A stretch of 33,429 nt of DNA from JAFGTX01 sp942492225 (lineage in GTDB: Bacteria > Bacillota > Clostridia > Peptostreptococcales > Acidaminobacteraceae). The stretch covers positions 1 to 33,429 of the forward strand of contig CALODS010000068.1 in the NCBI GenBank assembly GCA_942492225.1, in the 5' to 3' direction. Below the pieces are notes generated by a model, which was not told where the DNA came from, did not search any database, and was given only the letters and a program-made list of their open reading frames with translations. This document shows, piece after piece, positions 26,468 to 33,429 of this stretch; within the stretch, counting starts at the first letter, position 1, and the number at the start of each line of letters is the position of its first letter. Position numbers and translations under genes: made by a program.

Positions 26468-29400
26468 ATGGTGAAAATAATAAGAGTAATGGTTATTGTG
26501 GTTGCAATGTTTATTATGACTACAGCGTCAATGTATACTCAAGAGTCAACAATTATCCAAAAAAATGACGAATTTGATCAAGATAGTAATGAATTAGTGA
26601 CTCAGAGTGATCCCAGTACAACTGGTAAAGGAGTAAAAGCCCCAAAAGGTTCTGAAATAAACAAAATCAATGCTTCAAGTCTTCTCAATTACCCAGTTCC
26701 TAAGGGTGATGCAGTCTATATGGGCTTCCAGCAAAAGCTCATAGATTTAGCACAAGATGGTATTGAAAAGGAAATTAGTATAACGCCACCAGCACCAATT
26801 TATATACCTGATAATGGTTACCTCTATATACCAAAAGGTATAAATGTTCAATTAGGTGGAAATGCTAAAATATATTTAGGCAACAACACAACATTATATG
26901 TCAATGGTACTCTCTATGCTGAATATCCTGATAAGGTTATTAAAGCGAGAGATAAAACGATAAAAAACGCTCTCTATATTGCAGATCCATTAACTAAAGG
27001 TACGACTGCCAGACGAGAAATGGCTCGTTTGGATGGTGGGGTTCTAGATTATAGTGAAATTGATGATTATATTTTATCTGAATCAGCATTTTCATATGTT
27101 TCATCAACAAACGGTGTCGATAAAATTTATGTGAACACTAAAAAATATGACATTGATGTTAAAAGAGATTTGGGAATAGTATTTTGGGATAATAATGGTG
27201 TCTCTTATCAATTGATTATAGAAGATAACCGTACGACTGAAGAGTTAACAACTACATTGATTACTCTTTTTAGTCCACTTATCGGCACGGATGACACAAT
27301 AGTGAGAGCTGATCTTTATAGTTATGATACTAGCGCTTTTAATGCTGATATACTAGAGAATCAATCTAACACAGATATTAAATCGACTTCAATTGATTTG
27401 GACTGGCGTTTCAATAGTAGTTTGAGTACTCAAATTATTGATGAAGCTATTCAGGTATCTAGAATTAGCGAAAAAGGCAAGCCCATTCTTGATTTTCAAG
27501 GTATTACATCTGATTCATTTATTGCAAATTATGGTGATGAATATCAATTAGTTACAAAAGAAAAAAATAACAAAATGCATGTTGAAATTTCTGAAGGCGG
27601 TTTTGCTCGAGACTATAAAGGGATTAAGGTAGCAAAATATACAGCAAAGAAAGAATCAGGCGTCAATCAGTATACCATCAGTACATCAAAATTCTCTGAA
27701 GAAATATTAATTGTTATAGATCAAATATTCCCTGCAAACGGTGTTTTACAAAAAAAAGGTGGCAATACTTTTATCGAGTTTGATTTAATGCTCAACAAAG
27801 ATGAACACCTCAATGATAATTATTTAGTCCAAACCATGTTACTCGGTAATAGCGTTATCACAGAAGAAGATGTACTTACCTACATCGAATCACCAACGGT
27901 TCGTGGATCTAAAGCTAGAAATAAGATAGATATTACGCAAAATGCCAAAGTAAGTCATTATAAGGATGGCATTGTCTATTTACATGTTTATTATCTAGAT
28001 TCAAAGTATGTATCACGATATGGCCTTAAAATAGATCTTAATACAGGTACGGTTAGCAATTATGAATTCTTTATCAACAAGAAATTAGGCGATAAAACCG
28101 CTGTAGAAACAGTTGAGTCCGTGATAACTGTGACTGAATCTATCATTGATCTTAAACCACCAGTGATTGTAATTGATCAAGCTTCACAAATGAAAGTTGA
28201 TATTGCAAATGGCGTGATACTTGAATACATCGGACCTAATGGGTTTGATGTACCTATGCGTATTGATATTCCAAGTAGTGTAGAAGGTAGCGAAATTAAG
28301 AAAGTTTCTGATTATGCCTTTGCCCAACTAGGGACAGATTATTTAGAATTTGACAGCATGATTGTGACTATACCCACTACGGTTACCGCTTTAGGAGACG
28401 CTGTTTTCCAAGTTTCAAATATTACTGAGCTTACGATACCAAGTTCCATTACAATCATACCAAATGCATTAGCAAATCATGCTGGACAATTAAAAGTAGT
28501 GAATTTACCAAATACCATTACGAGCATTGGAGATGACGCATTTAATGGTTGTAGAAATTTAACAGGTATCAATATACCAAATACTGTTACATCAATTGGT
28601 GCAAGAGCTTTTGAAGGCTGTAGTGAATTAAAGGATTTATATATTCCTGCAAGTGTAAAAACAATTGGAACAAATGCATTTTTGGGTGTACCAGCAATTG
28701 ATAAATTAAGCAATAATGGATTTTTAATCGTGAACAATATTCTAATGCTTTATACTGGAACTGAAAAAAATGTTGTTATTCCAGAAGGGGTTACCTCTAT
28801 TTCAAATTCAGCTTTTGGCACTGAGTATATTGAATATGGTTTTTGGGGAAAAGCTTCAAGGGATAAAAGTCCTAGCCAAATAAGCTCAGTTACATTACCA
28901 AGTTCCCTTAAATCCATTGGTGATTATGCATTTGCTGGCATTGAAACGTTAGAAAAAGTAACATTTAATGATGGTTTAGAAAGTATTGGTAAAGCTTCAT
29001 TTTACGATTGTAAAAACTTAAAAACAATTGATTTGCCGACTAAACTTGTTAGTATTGGTCATTATGCTTTTGGCAGTACTGGTTTAACCAAACTTACTAC
29101 TCCAAATAATTTGAAAAGTATTGGTGATTATGCTTTTGCATACAACCAAATTACATCAGTAACTTTGTCAGACAGTATTTCTCATGTTGGTGCATATGCT
29201 TTTCATGTTGAAAGGGATAAAGCGAAAATAGTCTTTGGTCATGAGGCAGAATATTGTGAGGTGAATGCCATTCCAAAAAATCTTCTAAGTGTAGGCGAAT
29301 ATGCCTTTAAAGACTGTTCATTTAGCAAGTCTTTTGTGATACCAGCAAGTTTAACTGATATTAAAACAGCTTTTGCTTATACAAAAATAAATCAAAAAGT

Positions 29401-29668
29401 GACTATACCAGGTCGTTACAAAGAAATACCGGATAAAGCGTTTGAATATGCTGAATTCAAAGACCTCATTATAGAATCTGGTATAACTAAAATTGGCGAT
29501 CAATCATTTGCATACTGTAAATTACTAGAAACAGCCTTATTACCTAATACGTTGGTATCTATTGGCGATAAAGCCTTTGCAGCTTGTTATAATCTAAAAG
29601 TAAAAATTCCTGACAGTGTTATCATAATGCCAGGTAGCGCTTTTTATGAAAGTAAAATCATTAAATAA
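26468..29668 (+). CDS. Secreted BspA-like leucine-rich repeat protein
   Basis: A 1066-residue exported protein: signal peptide MVKIIRVMVIVVAMFIMTTA, a Ser/Thr/Gln-rich lead, a beta-rich N-terminal half (residues about 45-560, with an early patch YIPKGINVQLGGNAKIYLGN like a parallel beta-helix), and from about residue 590 to the end some 15-18 LRR_5/BspA-type repeats of the form 'IPxxVTSIGDxAFxGCxxL' (SIGARAFEGC, SIGDYAFAG, SIGKASFYDC, SIGDKAFAAC). BspA-like repeats mediate adhesion or protein contacts at cell surfaces. No SLH, sortase or lipobox anchor is visible. AGGAG lies six bases before ATG. The next gene, an SLH protein, is 128 bases downstream without a clear terminator between, so the two may be co-transcribed. 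Confidence 0.87.
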   Translation: MVKIIRVMVIVVAMFIMTTASMYTQESTIIQKNDEFDQDSNELVTQSDPSTTGKGVKAPKGSEINKINASSLLNYPVPKGDAVYMGFQQKLIDLAQDGIEKEISITPPAPIYIPDNGYLYIPKGINVQLGGNAKIYLGNNTTLYVNGTLYAEYPDKVIKARDKTIKNALYIADPLTKGTTARREMARLDGGVLDYSEIDDYILSESAFSYVSSTNGVDKIYVNTKKYDIDVKRDLGIVFWDNNGVSYQLIIEDNRTTEELTTTLITLFSPLIGTDDTIVRADLYSYDTSAFNADILENQSNTDIKSTSIDLDWRFNSSLSTQIIDEAIQVSRISEKGKPILDFQGITSDSFIANYGDEYQLVTKEKNNKMHVEISEGGFARDYKGIKVAKYTAKKESGVNQYTISTSKFSEEILIVIDQIFPANGVLQKKGGNTFIEFDLMLNKDEHLNDNYLVQTMLLGNSVITEEDVLTYIESPTVRGSKARNKIDITQNAKVSHYKDGIVYLHVYYLDSKYVSRYGLKIDLNTGTVSNYEFFINKKLGDKTAVETVESVITVTESIIDLKPPVIVIDQASQMKVDIANGVILEYIGPNGFDVPMRIDIPSSVEGSEIKKVSDYAFAQLGTDYLEFDSMIVTIPTTVTALGDAVFQVSNITELTIPSSITIIPNALANHAGQLKVVNLPNTITSIGDDAFNGCRNLTGINIPNTVTSIGARAFEGCSELKDLYIPASVKTIGTNAFLGVPAIDKLSNNGFLIVNNILMLYTGTEKNVVIPEGVTSISNSAFGTEYIEYGFWGKASRDKSPSQISSVTLPSSLKSIGDYAFAGIETLEKVTFNDGLESIGKASFYDCKNLKTIDLPTKLVSIGHYAFGSTGLTKLTTPNNLKSIGDYAFAYNQITSVTLSDSISHVGAYAFHVERDKAKIVFGHEAEYCEVNAIPKNLLSVGEYAFKDCSFSKSFVIPASLTDIKTAFAYTKINQKVTIPGRYKEIPDKAFEYAEFKDLIIESGITKIGDQSFAYCKLLETALLPNTLVSIGDKAFAACYNLKVKIPDSVIIMPGSAFYESKIIK

Positions 29669-29796
29669 TCTAAATAACTAATTGTCGAATATTTTTGATA
29701 GAAAAAATGAGTGATTTTAATAATAAAATATCTTCAATCCTTATAGAATAAGAGTTGAAAACTCCCACAAGATATTATTTCCCGAGGAGGATTATA

Positions 29797-32394
29797 ATGA
29801 GAAAAAGGAAATGGGGCAATAAAGTAACAACTTTATCAATGATTCTCGTAATGCTGTTAACAATGATTCCATCAATAACATTCGCAGATTCTAATGATAT
29901 ATCAGAGCATTGGGCTGGTGAAACAATTCAAGAATGGTTATCAAAAGGTTTAGCAAGTGGTTATCCAGACAACACTTTTAGACCAGATGATAAAATAAGT
30001 AGAGCTGAATTTATTACTCTCGTTAATAAAGCTTTTTATTTCACACAAGAAACTACTATTAATTTTAATGATGTAAGTTCTTCTGAGTGGTACTATAGCT
30101 CAGTTAAAAAAGCTATTGCTGCAGGTTATATAGAAGGTTATTCGGATAATACCATAGCACCTGAAGATCCTATAACAAGGCAAGAAGCAGCGATTATTAT
30201 AGCAAAAGTTAAAAAATTAGATTTATATCGTCACTCTCTAAATGAATTTAGTGATTCGTCATTCATAGACGATTGGAGCAGAGAGTATGTGAGTGCAGTT
30301 GTGACAGCTGGATTTATGAAGGGTTATCCAGATGGAACTTTTAGACCCAGTAATAACATTGACAGAGCTGAAGCTATTGTTGCACTGAACAATGCTCTGT
30401 TAGCTTCTTATACCATATATGATACAGCAGGTACGTATGGTCCATTAACAGAAATGGAGACTATAGATCACACGGTGGTCGTCAAAGCTGATGGCGTTAG
30501 ACTACAGAACTTAAATATTCAAGGTGATTTAATCATTTCTGAAGAAGTAGCTTCTGGTAATGTGACGCTTAATAATTTAAAGGTTGATGGTGAAACTTAT
30601 ATCCGTGGTGGGGGTACAAATAGTATTCATATCAATGGTGGAAAATACAATAAAGTCACCGTACAAAAAACTTCTAGTGGAAATGTACGTATTGTTGCGA
30701 CCAATATTGATGGTCTCAAAGTAGTGCTTTCTGAAAATGCTACTGGTCAAAGGATTGTATTAGAGGGCGCATTTGAGAATATTCAAGTAAATGCCGCTGA
30801 TGTAGCAGTATTTACTCAAGGAGAAACCTCGATTGCCAAAATGAATGTTTCAAATTCCGCAAGTAATTTGACTGTTCATTTGGGTGAAAATACTCTTGTT
30901 AAAACAATGAAAATTGATACAAAACTTAACTTAACTGGCAAGGGAACAATAACTTTAGCTGAAGTAAGTGTTGATGATGTAACGTTTCAAACAACGCCAA
31001 CAGAAACCGTTATAAATTCAACAATTCCGGTTACTCCTGACGTCAGTAGTAGTGGCAGTAGTAATGATCGTAGGGATGATAATAGAAGTGGTAGTAGAAG
31101 TGATAGTAATGGTGGAACTGCCATTGATCAGACTGTTGCCGTGACTGGCGTCACAAATTCGACAACTACGATGGCTTTGACCGTTGGAGGAAGTACAGGA
31201 ATCATTACTGCGACAGTGAATCCAACAAATGCAACAAATAAATCTGTCACTTGGACTTCCAGCAATCCCACTGTAGCAACTGTATCGAATGGTGTTGTTA
31301 CGCCGCTTGCTGCTGGAACAACAAATGTGATTGTAACTTCAGTATCAAATGCAACGATGTCCGCAACTTGTGAAGTAACAGTTACGGAGAACATCATTGA
31401 TGCAAGCACACCAAGCGCAATAACATTAGCAGTGGGAAGTATCAATCCCGTTGGTGGCATCACCAATGTGGCCATTCCATCGGCAGGTGGCACAGATACT
31501 ACAGGTGCAATCACTGAATGGACAGCAACAACTGGTGATCAAATTAAATTCACCGTTACAGATGCCGGTTCAGCAACATCTTCAATCACATTCAATGGCT
31601 CTGCTTATACAAGCGGTGCGGATTATATAATAACTAGCACTTCGGCATTGACTGTAGTGGTAACTACTAGTGAGACTGGAAAAACGACTTCTGTTAGAAC
31701 CTTTACAATAACCGTTGACCCAGCAGTATCCCTAGCAGCAACTACGCCAAGTGCAATCACCTTGGAAGTCGGAAATTCAAACCCAGTTGGAAGCGTAACC
31801 AATGTCACAATCCCATCAGCAGGTGGCACAGATACTACAGGTGCCGTTCAAGACTGGTCGTATATGAATGCTGATAGAATCAAGTTTACAGTGACAGATA
31901 GTGGTTCTGCAACATCTTCACTCACATTTAACGGTTCTGTTTATACAAGTGGTGCTGATTATATAATAACAAGCACTTCAGCATCCACCGTAGTCGTTAC
32001 AACGACTGAAATAGGTAAAACAACAACCACTAGGACCTTTACTATTTCAGTCGCTGAAAATGCAGTTCAAGCAGCAACACCAAGTGCAATGTTCTTATCA
32101 CTCGGAGGTACAAACCCAGTTGGCGGTCTAACAAATGTGGCAATCCCATCACCAGGTGGAACAGATACCACAGGTGCACTTACTGGATGGGTAGCGACAA
32201 GTGCTTGTGCATTCAAGTTTACAGTGGTAGATAGTGGTTCTGCAGTATCTTTAATTCAAATTAATGGTTCAAATTATACAAATGGTGCTGATTATAATAT
32301 TCTCAGTAGCTCGACAGTAGAAATCGTTGTGGTAACTATTGAAACTGGTAAAGCAACTTCTAAGAGAACTTTTCTGATAACGGTTCAACCATAA
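29797..32394 (+). CDS. SLH-anchored surface protein with Ig-like and tandem repeats
   Basis: An 865-residue surface protein. After a signal peptide (ending ...IPSITFA) come three SLH repeats (about 33-200: GYPDNTFRPDDKISRAEF, GYSDNTIAPEDPITRQEA, GYPDGTFRPSNNIDRAEA) that should bind the cell wall; a beta-helix-like part (about 215-405: LQNLNIQGDLIISEEV); a Ser/Arg/Asp/Gly linker (about 415-440); a Big_2 Ig-like domain (about 450-535: WTSSNPTVATVSNGVVTPLA); then three repeats of about 111 residues starting at 538, 650 and 761. The frame extends back to TTG 29755, but GAGGAGG lies six bases before ATG 29797, the chosen start. Probable S-layer or adhesion component. Confidence 0.9.
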   Translation: MRKRKWGNKVTTLSMILVMLLTMIPSITFADSNDISEHWAGETIQEWLSKGLASGYPDNTFRPDDKISRAEFITLVNKAFYFTQETTINFNDVSSSEWYYSSVKKAIAAGYIEGYSDNTIAPEDPITRQEAAIIIAKVKKLDLYRHSLNEFSDSSFIDDWSREYVSAVVTAGFMKGYPDGTFRPSNNIDRAEAIVALNNALLASYTIYDTAGTYGPLTEMETIDHTVVVKADGVRLQNLNIQGDLIISEEVASGNVTLNNLKVDGETYIRGGGTNSIHINGGKYNKVTVQKTSSGNVRIVATNIDGLKVVLSENATGQRIVLEGAFENIQVNAADVAVFTQGETSIAKMNVSNSASNLTVHLGENTLVKTMKIDTKLNLTGKGTITLAEVSVDDVTFQTTPTETVINSTIPVTPDVSSSGSSNDRRDDNRSGSRSDSNGGTAIDQTVAVTGVTNSTTTMALTVGGSTGIITATVNPTNATNKSVTWTSSNPTVATVSNGVVTPLAAGTTNVIVTSVSNATMSATCEVTVTENIIDASTPSAITLAVGSINPVGGITNVAIPSAGGTDTTGAITEWTATTGDQIKFTVTDAGSATSSITFNGSAYTSGADYIITSTSALTVVVTTSETGKTTSVRTFTITVDPAVSLAATTPSAITLEVGNSNPVGSVTNVTIPSAGGTDTTGAVQDWSYMNADRIKFTVTDSGSATSSLTFNGSVYTSGADYIITSTSASTVVVTTTEIGKTTTTRTFTISVAENAVQAATPSAMFLSLGGTNPVGGLTNVAIPSPGGTDTTGALTGWVATSACAFKFTVVDSGSAVSLIQINGSNYTNGADYNILSSSTVEIVVVTIETGKATSKRTFLITVQP
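31408..32391 (+). repeat. Three tandem coding repeats of about 335 bases
   Basis: Units start at 31408, 31744 and 32077. Each encodes TPSA..L..G..NPVG..TN..IPS.GGTDTTGA, then KFTV.D.GSA, an NGS.YT.GADY strand and a final V.T.E.GK.T..RTF.I.V. Units 1 and 2 share long identical DNA stretches (26 bases identical at 31484-31509 and 31819-31844), while unit 3 is more diverged, pointing to recent duplication of the first two. Confidence 0.85.
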
Positions 32395-32446
32395 CATTTT
32401 AAGTTGGATAATGTCCTGTATTATAAAATATAGTATTAAAATAAAA

Positions 32447-32488
32447 AAAATCATCGTCAAGGTCACAAAAGACTTTGGCGATGATTTT
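32447..32488 (+). terminator. Intrinsic terminator after the SLH gene
   Basis: A 10-bp stem AAAATCATCG/CGATGATTTT with an inner CAA/TTG and GTC/GAC continuation forms one long hairpin whose 3' arm ends in TTTT. It lies about 50 bases past the stop codon. Confidence 0.7.
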
Positions 32489-33429
32489 AATCGTTAATCT
32501 GGTCAAGGGCGGCGCTACAAAATTGAAAGTCGGGGGAAAAATCGCGAGCGAAGCGAGCGAAAATTTTTTTTTGACGTTCCCCCACTTTTAGTCCATTGCA
32601 ATGGGGAAGGTTGAGAACATCCGTAGTCGTATTGATCTAGCTATCATCGAAAAGTTGTTCTAGTTTAGAATTTGTTCCCAACCCCTATCCCCAAATAACA
32701 AAAGTGGGGGAATATATTCCCCCTGTGTCCCCCACCTCATAAAAGTGGGGGAATGGGGGATGTATATCCCCCAGCCCCTATGAGAGCGCCGCCATTGAGG
32801 GCGGGTAGTGAGCAAGACGATTGACGAGCGGGGGTAGTAGTGAGCAAACTAGAATTTAGAAAATTACGTTTTAATTTTCCCCACCAAAGGCAGTTTAGGG
32901 GGGGTGCATGTCCCCTAGATCCGCGCCCGGCCCTAACTCATTAAGTTATGGTGCAATCTTCTAAATAGCTGAGATTGTTTTAGCGCTGATTCGCTGTAGT
33001 AATAATAGTTTCAACTGGCTCTTTAGATTTTCGCCTTCTGCTAATGAAAAAATTATTTAATTGAAAAGCTCGGGGGCCCCTAGGACCTCGGGGGCCCGTG
33101 GACGTGCGATATCGATAAAAACGGAAGAAAGGTGAAGCATACACCCCTGATCGAGGTGATTTCAACCGGCAGTTGAGGACTTGGGGTGCTGGCTCAATTG
33201 AATGGATAATCGGCAACAACTCCAGTTTTCTGATAAAAGTTGTTTTAGAGTTGTCACGTAAGGGGTGCGGTAAGGTTAACTTAGCGTTATACATGTTTGT
33301 ATACAAATTTTTCATAATTTAACTAAAGTAACTGCGTTGATATTTTGCCAATAGAAAACCATATAGCCTAATTTTATAATGTAGTTGAGCAAAATCAACA
33401 ATCCCAATACAAAATGTTTAGATATTCAT
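32489..33429. other. Gene-free, G/C-run-rich region with nested repeats
   Basis: No frame here has a credible Shine-Dalgarno or recognisable protein. The composition differs sharply from the rest: runs of five to seven G or C and many nested repeats. Seen directly: a 9-bp inverted pair GGCGGCGCT/AGCGCCGCC enclosing 32508-32793; TTCCCCCACTTTT at 32577-32589 with inverted copies at 32700-32713 and 32741-32754; palindromes at 32706-32723 and 32755-32772; two GTAGTGAGCAA copies near 32805 and 32845; a CTCGGGGGCCC direct repeat at 33069 and 33087; and TTTGTATACAAA near 33295. It resembles non-coding parts of mobilizable elements (for example a transfer origin or replication region) or a large structured RNA; neither can be proven here. 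Confidence 0.55.
32508..32793. repeat. 286-base segment bounded by 9-bp inverted repeats
   Basis: GGCGGCGCT at 32508-32516 is the exact reverse complement of AGCGCCGCC at 32785-32793. Inside are a GCGAGCGAAGCGAGCG stretch, the CCCCCACTTTT/AAAAGTGGGGG inverted copies and two GGGGGA...TCCCCC palindromes. It could be a folded RNA or a small mobile-element remnant. Confidence 0.6.

Noticed and set aside
32489..33100. CRISPR array
   Set aside because: The repeats are short, unevenly spaced and in mixed orientation, without regular spacers.
32980..33315. 111-codon minus-strand frame as a gene
   Set aside because: No Shine-Dalgarno before the ATG, no recognised domain, and a low-complexity GPRGPR part created by a DNA repeat. 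Left as an open question rather than a gene.

Overview
The window is low-GC (roughly one third G+C by eye) Gram-positive DNA with strong AGGAGG-type ribosome binding sites, SLH-domain surface anchoring, many c-di-GMP and two-component proteins, an ECF/TudS gene pair of the type named after Clostridioides difficile CD3073/CD3072, and a probable selenoprotein. Together these suggest an anaerobic Clostridia-class Firmicute (Peptostreptococcales/Fusibacter-like would fit). The genus is inference only.

Layout. 1-443: 3' part of a GNAT acetyltransferase gene (minus). 540-1682: a minimal DEAD-box RNA helicase (minus). 1870-9445: a tight three-gene minus-strand operon of a YqiJ/NfeD-like membrane OB-fold protein (apparently with an ACG start codon), a YqiK-type flotillin, and a 1632-residue AAA+ 'DNA repair ATPase'. 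9701-10054: an ArsC/Spx-family protein whose catalytic Cys codon is an in-frame TGA followed by a SECIS-like hairpin, so a probable selenoprotein. 10247-11231: ECF transporter S component plus TudS-like desulfidase (plus). 11408-13216: secreted beta-propeller-like protein with about twelve S-x-D-G-x-x-W repeats. 13248-13766: decayed membrane diguanylate cyclase. 13848-15764: membrane GAF/HD-GYP protein. 16026-18354: nitroreductase and glutamate-synthase-like flavoprotein. 18436-21944: response regulator/HD-GYP plus Cache histidine kinase. 21945-23523: a graveyard of gene fragments (unknown decayed genes, SLH end, headless PAS-GGDEF, PRC-barrel piece in opposite orientation). 23543-26115: receiver protein plus hybrid kinase (HisKA-HATPase-HPt-REC). 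26468-32394: two large secreted plus-strand proteins, one BspA-like leucine-rich, one SLH-anchored with Ig-like repeats. 32489-33429: an essentially gene-free stretch with G/C runs and nested inverted repeats, unlike the rest in composition.

How it fits together. The flotillin operon probably builds a membrane-associated SPFH scaffold with a huge cytoplasmic ATPase. The middle part is rich in c-di-GMP turnover (two HD-GYP proteins, one GGDEF domain without its sensor, one GGDEF pseudogene) next to two phosphorelay operons and cell-surface proteins, which suggests an envelope/adhesion signalling neighbourhood that is being rearranged. Many gene starts were moved to the ATG that follows a Shine-Dalgarno sequence, because the longest open frame begins inside the Shine-Dalgarno itself.
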